A stretch of 38,742 nt of DNA from an uncultured Scytonema sp. (GCA_937873135.1 CALMVQ010000268.1:1-38742); one strand, 5' to 3'. Positions 17,343 to 27,570 are shown, counted from the first letter of the stretch. Notes: a model not told the origin generated them from the letters alone. Numbers and translations are program-made.

Positions 17343-19490
17343 ATGGAACTGATATCACAACTTCTGGCTCTAGAGCCTACCTCCCAAGTTCTTGGCAAAG
17401 AACCCGTTGCTCCTCTGGTTATTCTACTGTTAGTCATATTCATCGTACCTATCCTGTTTGAACGGATACGCCTACCGGGATCAGTGGGTTTGTTAGCCGC
17501 AGGGGTAATATTTGGTCCTCACGGTTGGAATCTTTTACATCAATCTCCCCTAATCACCCTGCTCTCAGAGATTGGGTTAGTTTACTTGATGTTTGTAGCA
17601 GGGCTAGAAGTTGATATTCAGCAGTTCCACCGGATCAGAAATCGCTCTTTGGGGTTTGGGATCTTTACCTTCTTTGTTCCCCTATTATTGGGAATTTTTT
17701 TAGGACGAATTTTTCACTTTAACTGGAATGCGGCGATATTAATCGGCTCGTTATTGGCTTCGTATACCGTCTTAGCGTATCCCATCATTAATCGCTTAGG
17801 AGTCATAAATAACGAAGCTGTTAATGTGACAATTGGAGCAAGTACATTTACTGACGTTGGCGCATTGCTGGTATTAGCTGTTTGTATCGCCCTTCATACC
17901 AAAATTTACGGTTTTTGGCAGCTTATTAGGTTATTTAATTGGTTAATTATCTATTCGCTCGTTATTCTTATAGGTTTTTATTGGGCAGGTAGAGAATTTT
18001 TCAGACGATCTGGAGACGATGAGGGAAACCAGTTTTTATTTGTGCTGCTTTCCGTGTTTCTTACTGCTGTGGGAGCTCAATTGATCGGAGTCGAAAAAAT
18101 TCTTGGAGCTTTTTTAGCAGGTTTAGCAGTAAACGAAGCTGTAGGAGAAGGACAAGTTAAAGAAAAGGTGATGTTCGTTGGGAATGTTGTGTTTATTCCC
18201 ATCTTCTTTGTTAATCTAGGCTTATCAATCGATCTAAGCGCTTTTGTCAAAAACATTGACACCCTTAAGTTAACACTGTTCATTGTCTTCAGTTTACTTG
18301 TCAGTAAATTTATAGCAGCTTTATTAGCTAAACTATTTTATCGCTACAACTGGCGGGAAATCCTGACGATGTGGTCGCTGTCTTTACCCCAGGTAAATGT
18401 CACTTTAGCAGCAACATTAGTGGGATATCGCTCAGGTTTACTCAATACAGAGGTCTTCAACAGTATTATTGTCTTAATGTTTGTAACTTCAGGCTTGGGA
18501 CCGTTAATTACTAGTAAAGTTGCCGTAGGTTTAACAACATTAACAGTAAAGGAAGAAAGGTCAACAACCCCACCTTACCAAAAACCAGAACAAAGAGATA
18601 GTCCTGTTACGATAGTCGTGCCTGTATATAACCCGCAAACGCAGCAATATTTGATTGAAATGGCAGCTTTATTGGCGCGGCAGGCACATGGCAGGATTAT
18701 ACCGTTAGCGATCGCAACTGCTTTTGCTCACATGGATGCACCTCAGTTAGACGCATCTGTACAACGGAGCGAACGGTTACTAGCGAAAGCTAAGGCGTTG
18801 AGTCGAGTCTTGGGTGTGGAAGCAGAACCACTACTGCGAATTGATGATGCCTTCGCTCAAGGAATTAGCAGAGCTTCTAGAGAACAAAATGCCAGTTTGA
18901 TTGTGATGGGTTGGGGTAAACGCAATGGGTTAAGAGCGCGGTTATTTGGAAATGTCATTGATAACGTGATCTGGGCATCCCATTGCCCGGTAGCAGTGAC
19001 GCGGCTTGTAGAATCACCAAAAAAAATTCAGCGCATTTTGGTTCCTATCGAAAACTTAATGGCACCGTCATTGCAACCCGTGTACTTTGCTCAGATTTTA
19101 GGAGAGGCAAATCAAGCACTAGTAACCGTGCTAAATGTGTGTGAGCGCCGTACTAGTTCGAGCAAAATTGCTTGGAGGCGATCGCAACTCTCCCTAATTG
19201 TGTCGAGATTAGCTATGCCAAATCCACCAGAAATTCAAATCATCGCCCATGAAAATGTGGCTCAAGCAATTTTGCAAGCTGCGCGATTATACGACTTAGT
19301 CGTACTACCTTTTCTCAGTAATCGCACAAGTCCTGGAGGGTTGGCTATTAGTGATGTCACAACCGAATTAGCTCGACAACTCACCTGCTCTATTGTCATG
19401 TTGGGAGAACCCCAACGTACACCCACACCCGCCGTTATGGCAACTGAAGTTGCTAATACTGTAGCGACAATGTCAGAGGGAATTACTTAA
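17343..19490 (+). CDS. cation:proton antiporter with two C-terminal Usp domains
   Basis: CPA2-family monovalent cation/H+ antiporter, 715 aa. Residues about 20-395 contain about a dozen membrane helices with the Na+/H+ exchanger pattern (LPGSVGLLAAGVIFGPHGWN, IGLVYLMFVAGLEVDIQQFH, GAFLAGLAVNEA, FVNLGLSIDL). Residues about 415-550 and 560-700 are two universal-stress-protein-like domains; the first keeps a nucleotide-binding-type loop (VMGWGKRNGLRARLFGNVID, then CPVAVTR). This architecture is common in cyanobacteria and suggests ion exchange gated by nucleotide. Likely in the plasma or thylakoid membrane; ion specificity is not readable. It starts 165 bases after the previous gene. Confidence 0.92.
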   Translation: MELISQLLALEPTSQVLGKEPVAPLVILLLVIFIVPILFERIRLPGSVGLLAAGVIFGPHGWNLLHQSPLITLLSEIGLVYLMFVAGLEVDIQQFHRIRNRSLGFGIFTFFVPLLLGIFLGRIFHFNWNAAILIGSLLASYTVLAYPIINRLGVINNEAVNVTIGASTFTDVGALLVLAVCIALHTKIYGFWQLIRLFNWLIIYSLVILIGFYWAGREFFRRSGDDEGNQFLFVLLSVFLTAVGAQLIGVEKILGAFLAGLAVNEAVGEGQVKEKVMFVGNVVFIPIFFVNLGLSIDLSAFVKNIDTLKLTLFIVFSLLVSKFIAALLAKLFYRYNWREILTMWSLSLPQVNVTLAATLVGYRSGLLNTEVFNSIIVLMFVTSGLGPLITSKVAVGLTTLTVKEERSTTPPYQKPEQRDSPVTIVVPVYNPQTQQYLIEMAALLARQAHGRIIPLAIATAFAHMDAPQLDASVQRSERLLAKAKALSRVLGVEAEPLLRIDDAFAQGISRASREQNASLIVMGWGKRNGLRARLFGNVIDNVIWASHCPVAVTRLVESPKKIQRILVPIENLMAPSLQPVYFAQILGEANQALVTVLNVCERRTSSSKIAWRRSQLSLIVSRLAMPNPPEIQIIAHENVAQAILQAARLYDLVVLPFLSNRTSPGGLAISDVTTELARQLTCSIVMLGEPQRTPTPAVMATEVANTVATMSEGIT

Positions 19491-19796
19491 GCGCTCTCCT
19501 ATAGCGCATATATTATTGAGATTTTTACGGAAAAACTTCATATACTTAAAGTTTCTGTAAATTCTTAGCAAAGAACCTTAAACAGGTAGATGATGTTTGT
19601 TAATTTGCTAATTGAATTGTAAAGAAAAAAAACATGACAAAAACATGGGCAAAAATGGCTTACCGACGTTTTTTTTGGCCTTATAAGCTGAGCTTTCATG
19701 TTTAACTCTGTGTTATGAAAGAGTACAGTAGACCGTGCAGGTAGCTAAGTATAAGCTAAATCACAGCTGCAAATATTTGTAAATAACTGGGAAATT
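19491..19796. other. intergenic region upstream of uxs
   Basis: 306 AT-rich bases with no gene seen. It should hold the terminator of the antiporter gene and the promoter of the UDP-sugar genes; no clear element is recognised. A T8 run lies near 19669-19677 without an evident stem. Confidence 0.4.
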
Positions 19797-20726
19797 ATGA
19801 GAATTTTGGTAACTGGTGGCGCTGGATTTATTGGTTCCCATCTGATTGATAGACTCATAGCAGATGGAAACGAAGTTATTTGCTTAGATAACTTCTACAC
19901 AGGACACAAACGTAACATTCTGAAGTGGATAGAGAATCCTTACTTTGAGCTGATCCGCCATGACATCACCGAACCAATTCGGTTAGAAGTCGATCAAATC
20001 TACCACATGGCTTGTCCTGCTTCTCCGGTGCATTACCAGTACAACCCAGTTAAAACTGTAAAAACGAGCGTTATGGGAACGCTGAATATGTTGGGGTTAG
20101 CTAAGCGTGTGAAAGCGCGTTTTTTATTAGCTTCCACAAGTGAGGTCTACGGCGATCCGGAAGTGCATCCTCAAACTGAAGAGTACTGGGGTAATGTCAA
20201 CCCTATTGGCTTGAGGTCATGCTACGACGAAGGCAAACGAATTGCCGAAACACTGGCGTTTGATTATTACAGGCAAAATAAAGTCGATATTCGAGTAGCC
20301 CGGATTTTTAACACTTATGGACCGCGAATGTTAGAAAACGATGGTCGAGTCGTGAGCAACTTGATCGTTCAATCACTCCAAGGTATTCCTCTAACAGTCT
20401 ACGGAGATGGTTCCCAAACTCGAAGTTTTTGCTACGCGACAGACCTAGTGGAAGGACTGATGCGACTGATGAATGGTGACTACATTGGTCCTGTGAATTT
20501 AGGTAATCCTGATGAGTACACGATTTTAGAACTAGCTCAGTCAGTGCAAAATCTAGTGAACCCTGATGCACAGATTAAATTTGAACCTTTGCCCTCTGAC
20601 GATCCACGCCGCCGTCGTCCGGATATTAGTAAAGCCAAAACTTGGTTAAATTGGGAACCTACCATTCCTCTGCAAGAGGGGTTAAAACTGACTGTAGAAG
20701 ACTTCCGCTCTCGGATGAATAAGTAG
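19797..20726 (+). CDS. UDP-glucuronic acid decarboxylase (UDP-xylose synthase)
   Basis: Extended short-chain dehydrogenase converting UDP-glucuronate to UDP-xylose using bound NAD+. 309 aa. Rossmann motif [12 protein letters not shown] (5-16), [29 protein letters not shown] (a hallmark of the UXS/ArnA-decarboxylase group), catalytic Ser/Thr in [10 protein letters not shown] (about 113-115), YxxxK in SCYDEGKR (Y143, K147), and FNTYGPRM. It precedes ugd by 149 bases in the same direction; Ugd makes its substrate, so both serve polysaccharide or glycan supply. A dyad element lies between them and may attenuate transcription. Confidence 0.95.
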   Translation: MRILVTGGAGFIGSHLIDRLIADGNEVICLDNFYTGHKRNILKWIENPYFELIRHDITEPIRLEVDQIYHMACPASPVHYQYNPVKTVKTSVMGTLNMLGLAKRVKARFLLASTSEVYGDPEVHPQTEEYWGNVNPIGLRSCYDEGKRIAETLAFDYYRQNKVDIRVARIFNTYGPRMLENDGRVVSNLIVQSLQGIPLTVYGDGSQTRSFCYATDLVEGLMRLMNGDYIGPVNLGNPDEYTILELAQSVQNLVNPDAQIKFEPLPSDDPRRRRPDISKAKTWLNWEPTIPLQEGLKLTVEDFRSRMNK

Positions 20727-20736
20727 TTAATGGTTA

Positions 20737-20802
20737 GTAGGGGCGGGTTTAATTTAGTCACTTGTGAGTAAAAACGAACAATCCTGGCAAACCCGCCCCT
20801 AC
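20737..20802. repeat. dyad element, copy 2
   Basis: Perfect 14-bp inverted arms gtaggggcgggttt (20737-20750) and aaacccgcccctac (20789-20802) around a 38-base core. The core, read in reverse complement, closely matches the core of the 16388-16519 repeat (ttttactcacaagtgactaa against ttttactcacaagttactaa). Begins 10 bases after the uxs stop. Confidence 0.95.
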
Positions 20803-20875
20803 ATCAACCAACAATTAGCAACTCTCAATTAACTAGGTGAAGAATAACTCCAAGGAAAACGAGGAATAAAACAAA

Positions 20876-22267
20876 ATGCGTGTTTGCGTCATTGGTACTG
20901 GTTACGTTGGTTTAGTAACGGGAGCTTGTTTGGCTCATATTGGGCATGACGTTATTTGTGTAGATAACAACGAAGAAAAAGTCAAGATGATGAAGTCCGG
21001 GCAGTCTCCGATTTTTGAGCCGGGACTCTCAGACATCATGCAATCTGCTATTAGTACAGGGAAAATTCAATTCACGACTGATACTGGTGCAGGAGTCGCT
21101 CATGGAGATGTTTTGTTTATCGCTGTAGGAACGCCGCCTTTACCTAACGGTGAGAGTGATACTCGTTACGTAGAAGCTGTTGCTCGGAGCATTGGTGCTC
21201 ATTTAGACGGTGGATATAAAGTGATTGTCAATAAATCTACCGTGCCAATCGGTTCTGGGGATTGGGTGCGGATGATTGTTTTAGATGGCATTGCCGAACG
21301 CCAAAAAGTTCTGGTGCCAGCAGGTGGAGTGCCAAGTGAAGAGACATTGCCAGAGATTGCAGCTAAGTTTGATGTCGTTAGCAATCCAGAGTTTTTACGG
21401 GAAGGTTCAGCAGTATATGATACATTTAATCCAGATCGCATTGTTTTAGGAGGCAACAATCCAAAAGCGATCGCCATGATGCGGGAACTGTACGCCCCCA
21501 TTGTCGAGCGCAAATTCTCGGTTGACCAATCTTTACCGCCAGTGCCAATTCTGGCAACGGATCTCAGTTCGGCAGAAATGATTAAATACGCGGCTAATGC
21601 CTTTTTGGCAACTAAGATTAGTTTTATTAACGAAGTTGCTAACATTTGCGATCGCGTTGGTGCTGACGTGACTCAAGTCGCTAAAGGTATCGGTTTAGAC
21701 ACACGTATTGGAAATAAATTTTTAAACGCGGGAATCGGTTGGGGTGGTTCGTGCTTCCCCAAAGACGTTTCTGCACTCATTCACACGGCTGATGACTACG
21801 GTTATGAAGCCCAATTACTCAAAGCTGCTGTTAGTGTCAACGAACGCCAGCGCCTCATTGCTGTTGAAAAACTCCAGCAAGTTCTGAAAATCCTCAAAGG
21901 CAAAACCGTAGGATTACTAGGTTTAACATTCAAACCTGATACCGATGATATGCGCGATGCCCCAGCCCTTAATTTGATTGAGCATTTGAACAGATTGGGA
22001 GCAAAAGTTAAAGCATACGATCCCATAGTTTCCCAAACAGGTATGCGTCACGGACTTTCTGGTGTGCAGGTAGAAACTGATGCCGAAAGACTTGCAGACG
22101 GTTGTGATGCTTTGGTACTCGTGACTGAATGGCAACAGTTTAGCAATCTCGACTACGGCAAAATGGCAAAGTTGATGCTCCACCCCGTAATTATTGACGG
22201 TCGCAATTTCCTTGATCCCGAAACAATGGTACGCGCTGGCTTCCAATACGTGGGTGTCGGGCGTTAG
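20876..22267 (+). CDS. ugd: UDP-glucose 6-dehydrogenase
   Basis: Oxidises UDP-glucose to UDP-glucuronate with two NAD+. 463 aa. N-terminal Rossmann motif VIGTGYVGLVTGACLA, VGTPPLPNGESDTRYV, NKSTVPIGSGD, the substrate segment NPEFLREGSAVYD, ANAFLATKISFINEVANICD, and the catalytic cysteine C293 in WGGSCFPKDVSAL; C-terminal domain with LGLTFKPDTDDMRDAP. The insert VPAGGVPSEETLPEIA after the Rossmann half is a local peculiarity I also associate with cyanobacterial members. With uxs upstream it forms a UDP-glucose to UDP-xylose route. gaggaat, ending about 10 bases before the ATG, is the likely ribosome binding site. Confidence 0.97.
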   Translation: MRVCVIGTGYVGLVTGACLAHIGHDVICVDNNEEKVKMMKSGQSPIFEPGLSDIMQSAISTGKIQFTTDTGAGVAHGDVLFIAVGTPPLPNGESDTRYVEAVARSIGAHLDGGYKVIVNKSTVPIGSGDWVRMIVLDGIAERQKVLVPAGGVPSEETLPEIAAKFDVVSNPEFLREGSAVYDTFNPDRIVLGGNNPKAIAMMRELYAPIVERKFSVDQSLPPVPILATDLSSAEMIKYAANAFLATKISFINEVANICDRVGADVTQVAKGIGLDTRIGNKFLNAGIGWGGSCFPKDVSALIHTADDYGYEAQLLKAAVSVNERQRLIAVEKLQQVLKILKGKTVGLLGLTFKPDTDDMRDAPALNLIEHLNRLGAKVKAYDPIVSQTGMRHGLSGVQVETDAERLADGCDALVLVTEWQQFSNLDYGKMAKLMLHPVIIDGRNFLDPETMVRAGFQYVGVGR

Positions 22268-22329
22268 TACGGGCAGGTTTACCGGATCACTGACAAGGCG
22301 ATAAATCAATCGATAAAACCTGCCCCTAC
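22267..22329. repeat. dyad element, copy 3, between convergent genes
   Basis: Arms gtacgggcaggttt (22267-22280) and aaacctgcccctac (22316-22329), one mismatch. The left arm begins in the ugd stop codon and the right arm overlaps the stop of the convergent permease gene. Its position suggests use as a bidirectional terminator. Its core differs from the other copies. Confidence 0.9.
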
Positions 22330-23618
22330 GACACTATTTGCCGGGCTGCTGCGTGCCAAATTAGACCAGCAACAATCAGTGCTATGCCTACTTGCCAAAT
22401 GAATGGTTCTACCCAAAAGGCTAAGAATAGACAAGCTGCTAAACCAAGAAGTGATAACCATTTGGGATAAAGCCTTTCAAATGGTGGTAGGTAAATAGCA
22501 GCCAAGTTAGTAATTGCGTAATAAATTAAAACGGTAAAGGCACTGAACGACCAAGTGGTTTTGACATTACCAGTCGAGACTAAAAGAGCGATCGCAATGC
22601 CGATAGCGATAGTCGCTGATACTGGAGTCGTGCCTGAATGATTTACTAGAGCAAAAATTCTCGGCATATCGCGTCGTCGTCCCATTGCTAGCAGTACGCG
22701 GGATAAGCCCAAGATCAGGTTAAGGAGTACCCCCAGCATAGCAGTGATCGCACCAATTGCTAATATCTGCGACCCTCCCATAAAACTAAACTTGCCAGCG
22801 ACCACTTGCAAAGGTGCCGTCTGTCCGACAGTACCTAACTTGCCCAGAACTTCTGCCCCTACGGCTCCAACCGCAACCAGTGCTACTGCTGTATAAAGCA
22901 CCATTGTCAGTACCATCGTCACAACAATCGCTCTAGGAATTGTTCGATGCGGTTCCTTCGCTTCTTCGCCCAAGGTAGCAATGCGACCATAGCCAGTATA
23001 CGCCACAAACATCAAAGCACTGGCATGGAGTACTGTTCCTATAGAGCCTTGGAAAAAAGGCGTGAGATTGTTAAGACCATTTGTGATGGCTGTTGGTGTC
23101 CCAGCAATGATAAAAAAAACTAAAGATAATAGTGAAATCGATACGATTGTAATATTAATGACGTTAGAGCGGCGAATTCCACTTAAAACGATAGCTGTGA
23201 GGATAACCACAGAGGTTAAAGCTACAGGTATAAGCAAACCACGTCCACCCATACCTGTAGCATTGAGAAAGTAGCCAGCAAAACCCAAAGCAGCGGTAGC
23301 AGCCGAGGCAGTTTTAGCTAACAAAAACATCCATCCTGCGGTGAAACCAAGCCAAGAATTCAGGTATTTATAGCCATACTCATAAGAACCTCCACTCACA
23401 GGATGATTAGCTGCTAGTTGGGCACTATTAAGCCCGTTGCAGGTGGCTACCAACGCCCCAATGATCACAGCTAAAATCACCGATGTACCAGCAATTCCAG
23501 CCGCAATACCAATGCTGACAAACAAGCCAGTACCAATAATCGAACCGAGTCCCATTACAGTTGCACCCACAACTCCCAACTCGCGTCGCAGTTGTGGTGA
23601 TGAATTTGTTCGTGACAC
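22326..23618 (-). CDS. APC family amino acid permease
   Basis: Inner-membrane amino acid/polyamine/organocation transporter, 430 aa with about 12 hydrophobic helices. The first helix carries the family's substrate/Na+-site motif GSIIGTGLFVSIGIAAG, followed by NHPVSGGSYEYGYKYLN and later VAYTGYGRIATLGEEAKEP, the conserved helix 6 and loop. Lacks a YAT-length C-terminal extension. Substrate cannot be read. It is convergent with ugd, and the two stops are within the same dyad element. Upstream is a 239-base AT-rich spacer shared with the DUF2993 gene, transcribed in the same direction. Confidence 0.93.
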   Translation of the reverse strand: MSRTNSSPQLRRELGVVGATVMGLGSIIGTGLFVSIGIAAGIAGTSVILAVIIGALVATCNGLNSAQLAANHPVSGGSYEYGYKYLNSWLGFTAGWMFLLAKTASAATAALGFAGYFLNATGMGGRGLLIPVALTSVVILTAIVLSGIRRSNVINITIVSISLLSLVFFIIAGTPTAITNGLNNLTPFFQGSIGTVLHASALMFVAYTGYGRIATLGEEAKEPHRTIPRAIVVTMVLTMVLYTAVALVAVGAVGAEVLGKLGTVGQTAPLQVVAGKFSFMGGSQILAIGAITAMLGVLLNLILGLSRVLLAMGRRRDMPRIFALVNHSGTTPVSATIAIGIAIALLVSTGNVKTTWSFSAFTVLIYYAITNLAAIYLPPFERLYPKWLSLLGLAACLFLAFWVEPFIWQVGIALIVAGLIWHAAARQIVS

Positions 23619-23857
23619 CCATGTCTCCTTGTAGATGAGAGCCCTATTAAAGACTGGAAATGTTACAGCGCATATTCAGCACTTAAAAATAACCAACTTT
23701 AATGCTTCAATAGATATCACAGAAAAGGTTTATTTGATTAAGTATTAACACTGATTTCTGATTTTTTTGTTTTGGTGCTTGAATAGTAAGTACCAAAAGA
23801 AAAAATTGCAATATTTACATATTACAAAACAAAGTGCGCGTGGGTGATTTATATCAC

Positions 23858-24652
23858 TCAAGGATTTTTGGGAATTCGTTCGATCTCGGCATAGCCGCTG
23901 AAAATTAACTTTTCACCATCGGTTTCTAGACGGTTAAGCCGCATCTTCACTCCATCCAAGTCAAAACGATCTAAATCGACCATATTATTCAAAGCTTCCA
24001 CCAATGCTAGACTCAGATTTTGCGAGATTTCCTTTTGTGCTTCTGGAACTGAATCGAGTTCGATTTGGGGGTTTGTGAATGACATCCGTCGTCGCCGTTC
24101 AATGCCTATTGTCAGAATCACGTTTAGCGGTACGAGTTCGCCATTGTTTAAATCTGCTTTTGCCGAAATCCGCTGTCGATTATGAGGTAAGAGTTGCACC
24201 TGGATTTCAGTAAAGGACACTGGTTTACCACCAGATATTTCTGTTAATGCTGGTGTGGTGAGATTTTCCAGGTGCTTTCTCACTAATTCGGCTTTAAAAG
24301 CTTGATTGATGCCTGTTTCTGATAGAACAACTTGGGCGATCGCTTGAGTTGGTTGCTTCAGACGCAGTTTACCGCTTAAAACTGAGCCAAAATCAATGGC
24401 AACAGCATCAGTTTCGATAAAAATCTCCTCAGCAGCGAAATCTCTACGGATAACTAAGCCACGACCAGTCATTTTAAAGCTATCAATGCTACCTTGCAAA
24501 AGTTTGCTGGAGGGATAGCAGCGAACAGAGACTTCCACAGACTCGCTTTTGGTGAACATGTGGCGAATCGTTTGGCTGGCAACGGTGTTGAGCATTCGCT
24601 CTCCCCAGTCTGTGCCTTTGGGATCAGTTAAACCAGTAAGTCCACCTAACAT
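23858..24652 (-). CDS. DUF2993 (LmeA-like) protein
   Basis: 264 aa, soluble-looking, no signal peptide at the predicted start (MLGGLTGLTDPKGTDWGERM). Beta-rich pattern (VEVSVRCYPSSKLLQGSIDS, GRGLVIRRDFAAEEIFIETD, IDFGSVLSGKLRLKQPTQAI) matches DUF2993, abundant in cyanobacteria and related to mycobacterial LmeA. Such proteins have a lipid-binding (TULIP/BPI-like) shape, but the cyanobacterial role is unknown. It starts 349 bases from the divergent HlyD gene. Confidence 0.8.
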   Translation of the reverse strand: MLGGLTGLTDPKGTDWGERMLNTVASQTIRHMFTKSESVEVSVRCYPSSKLLQGSIDSFKMTGRGLVIRRDFAAEEIFIETDAVAIDFGSVLSGKLRLKQPTQAIAQVVLSETGINQAFKAELVRKHLENLTTPALTEISGGKPVSFTEIQVQLLPHNRQRISAKADLNNGELVPLNVILTIGIERRRRMSFTNPQIELDSVPEAQKEISQNLSLALVEALNNMVDLDRFDLDGVKMRLNRLETDGEKLIFSGYAEIERIPKNP

Positions 24653-25000
24653 CTCAGTTTAAAAGTATAGAACTTCTTTATCTTTTTGTAACAAATTGTC
24701 AACAAATCAGCAACTATCTGGCGATTGATTGTGCTGATAGTCGTCAGTCTTCTCTCACCCAAAATTCCCCTGGAAAGCGGAGCAAAGTTATAGCGATATT
24801 CCGTAGCATCAATCATAAAGCTAGCTCACATACCTGAGATAGAGGCTGATAAGGCGAGCTATTACTTAAGCGTGGAGAAACTCTCCCTCAAGGTGGGTGT
24901 AAACCGAGATGGTAACTTGTTATCTTAAATAGTACTTACACGAAATAATCTAATCCTAAATAAATTTTAGCTAGTTAAGTAGTGTTTACAGGTAAAGGCG
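24653..25000. other. divergent promoter region, DUF2993 gene / HlyD gene
   Basis: 348 bases without a gene. A small hairpin ggaga-aac-tctcc lies near 24883-24895. Ribosome binding for the plus-strand gene could be the aggtaaagg just before the ATG at 25001. No recognised operator. Confidence 0.4.
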
Positions 25001-26443
25001 ATGAGTTCCTCAAACAAAGAATCTCTAAATGGAAAAGGTGCCGTAAATCAGTATCGAGAACTGGATGAAGGGGTCGCAACTTATAATAAATATGCATCTC
25101 CGAATACAACCTCAACAGTAGTAAGAGTTGAACCGCCTTCCAAACCTGCCGAGAAGTCTGAGGATGAGGCAAAAGCAGAAGAGCGATTGCAGCCAGAGGA
25201 AGAGACAAAGGAATCTAAGCCTAAAAACAAGAACCGTAAAAAGTTCATTTTCTTGGGTTTGGGTGCACTGGCAATTGTTGGTTCTGTTTTTGGTGTTCAC
25301 TGGTGGCAGTACGCCTCTACTCACGAGACTACAGACGACGCCTATGTGACGGCGGACATCCATCCTGTAAGTAGCCGGGTGAATGGTACAGTCACTAAAG
25401 TGCTGGTTAATGATAACCAATATGTACAAGCCGGACAACAAGTAGTAGCACTCGATCCTCGCGATTATCAGGTACAAGTCCTCCAAGCAAAAGCTTCTTT
25501 GGAGTCGGCGCAACGTCAGGCTAGTGCAGCATTGTCTCAGATTGAACAGGCATCTCAAACTGCGTTAGGCAATACGCAGGAGGCACAGGGTAATGTTGGT
25601 AGTGCTAAAGCATCAATTTCCACTGCGATCGCAGCAGTCAAGGCAGCCCAGGCAGCAGTTCCTGTTGCTCAAGCACAAGTAGCTCAGGCAGATGCCAATC
25701 TTACTAAGGCACAATCTGATTACAAAAGCTATAACACCTTATACAGTCAAGGTGCAATTCCACTTCAGCAACTGAATGCTTACAAAGCCACATATCAAGT
25801 TGACGTAGCTCAGAAAAGTTCTGCATTGCAACAAGTTGCCCAAGCTCAAGCTAACTTGGCACAAGCCCAAGAGAATGTGACTAAAGTCCAAGCACAGTTC
25901 GCAGCATCTCAAGGTGGACTGCAACAGGCAAAAGCCACAGGGGTTCAAACTAAAGTGTACCAAGCTCAATATCAAGCGGCATTAGGAGCGATCGCCCAAT
26001 CCACAGCCAATCTTAAAAATGCAGAATTGCAATTATCTTACACAAATATTTACGCTTCTGCTCCAGGTCAAGTAGGTAACAAGACTGCACAAGTCGGACA
26101 ACGGGTGCAACCAGGTACTCCCTTAATGGCGATTTCTCAGAACGATGATTGGATAATCGCTAACTATAAAGAAACCCAACTTGCACATATGCGGATTGGG
26201 CAGAAGGTAGAAGTTCATGTTGATTCCATACCTGGACATACTTTCATTGGCCATGTCAATAGCCTGTCCCCAGGAACAGGTGCGACATATGCTTTGCTAC
26301 CCTCTGACAACGCCACCGGTAACTTCACTAAGATCGTGCAGCGTGTTCCGCTTAAGATTGTCTTTGACCCTCAAAGTATCCGAGGATATGAATCGCGGAT
26401 TGTCCCCGGTCTATCAGTTGAGACAAGCGTAGTTGTAAAATAA
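25001..26443 (+). CDS. HlyD family secretion protein (EmrA-like adaptor), orphan
   Basis: Membrane-fusion protein, 480 aa. A long charged cytoplasmic N-terminus (residues 1-80, Glu/Lys-rich) precedes one membrane anchor (about 82-103, FIFLGLGALAIVGSVFGVHW). Then EmrA-type motifs TTDDAYVTADIHPVSSRVNG, VLVNDNQYVQAGQQVVALDP, a long Ala/Gln-rich coiled coil (about 155-330), LSYTNIYASAPGQV and DDWIIANYKETQLAHMRIGQ. EmrA proteins usually pair with an MFS (EmrB) or ABC exporter; none is adjacent on either side here. It might serve a pump elsewhere. Gene stands alone, followed by 1.1 kb without genes. Confidence 0.92.
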   Translation: MSSSNKESLNGKGAVNQYRELDEGVATYNKYASPNTTSTVVRVEPPSKPAEKSEDEAKAEERLQPEEETKESKPKNKNRKKFIFLGLGALAIVGSVFGVHWWQYASTHETTDDAYVTADIHPVSSRVNGTVTKVLVNDNQYVQAGQQVVALDPRDYQVQVLQAKASLESAQRQASAALSQIEQASQTALGNTQEAQGNVGSAKASISTAIAAVKAAQAAVPVAQAQVAQADANLTKAQSDYKSYNTLYSQGAIPLQQLNAYKATYQVDVAQKSSALQQVAQAQANLAQAQENVTKVQAQFAASQGGLQQAKATGVQTKVYQAQYQAALGAIAQSTANLKNAELQLSYTNIYASAPGQVGNKTAQVGQRVQPGTPLMAISQNDDWIIANYKETQLAHMRIGQKVEVHVDSIPGHTFIGHVNSLSPGTGATYALLPSDNATGNFTKIVQRVPLKIVFDPQSIRGYESRIVPGLSVETSVVVK

Positions 26444-27570
26444 CAAGTCAGTTTCCCATGATGCCTTTAGCACTTACACATCCTTAAACCTCCGCCAGAA
26501 ATTACATCCGTAGAAATTGAAACTCCAGCTTTATAAAATAATCGCAGACATAAATGCTATCCATTTGACAATTTGTTTCTCATGCTACTTTGCTCTAGAC
26601 CTCTCCAGAAATGATGTAGGGGCAAACAGTCGTTCGCCCCTACCAAGGGTTTCAACGAACGCATAATTAATTTTCGGATATATCTTATGCATTTGCACTT
26701 TTGCTATTTTAGCACGGGATAGAACACCTGTAAATCCATGAGTTCAAGATCAGAATTATATTCGGCTGCGGCCATAGTACTCTTATTATCAGCATTTAAC
26801 ACTCTATAACTGTATGACTTATAAAAACTAAAGTGATGTTACCCGTGTCTACAAAATTCATGAGCATAGTTAACTACTGAAGGCGGATACTTGCAGGCTG
26901 GTTGTAGTTCACTTAACATTTCTAATGTAAATTAGTATTGTTTATATATGACAAAGCTTTATGTGAAATTTAACTATTCTCTCAGGAAAATTAATTAGAG
27001 CATTTTTGAAGACTGAATGCTGTTAAACAGAAAGAGGGATTATTATGTCATCAGGTTGAGCGAACTGAAAGATGAGTAGAGATTTGTAAATATACTTCTT
27101 TAAACTGAAGCGATTTAGATAACTGACTATAGTAAATTTACCATTATTTCTTTAGTACTTAAAGATACTTGTCTAGTAAGTAATTTTAATTGAGCGGCAA
27201 AAATTTTAATATAAAATATCATCAATTTACTTTATAAGCAAGCCTTTATAGCTCTCGATTAATTTGATTCTTAAATATTGTTAGGCTTTGCTAATAAAAT
27301 TTCTAATTATTCAAAAAAATTTCAAAAGAGCTAAGAGCCGCTTTTGATAAAGATTTTGCTGTGAAAAATTGAGTGGAAATTCGAGGAACTTTTCCAAAAT
27401 TCCTATAAAATTCTGATCCCCATGCATAGTAGTTCGTGCTAATCTGTTGCAGTTACAAGCAAAAAGTGAACGCAGAACGAGTTTTACTTTATGAGAAACG
27501 TACTATTCTGTAGCAAAAAAACCTGCAATTTAGCACATCTCAGTTCTTCAGTCGCTTTACAATCGGACGC
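26444..27570. other. 1.1-kb gene-free stretch
   Basis: No convincing gene on either strand. A protein-like fragment LKPPPEITSVEIETPAL and stop lies at about 26484-26537, perhaps the end of a lost gene. A compact dyad gtaggggc/gcccctac is at 26616-26643. From about 26690 the DNA is very AT-rich with many stops. A ten-base imperfect dyad tcaaaagagc/gccgcttttga is near 27322-27346. The last 150 bases presumably contain the rlpA promoter. The length is unusual beside neighbours with 50-350-base spacers. Confidence 0.5.
26616..26643. repeat. short dyad gtaggggc/gcccctac
   Basis: Eight-base exact arms (26616-26623, 26636-26643) around aaacagtcgttc. The arms equal the outer ends of the larger dyad elements elsewhere in the window, so it may be a minimal family member. 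Confidence 0.8.
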
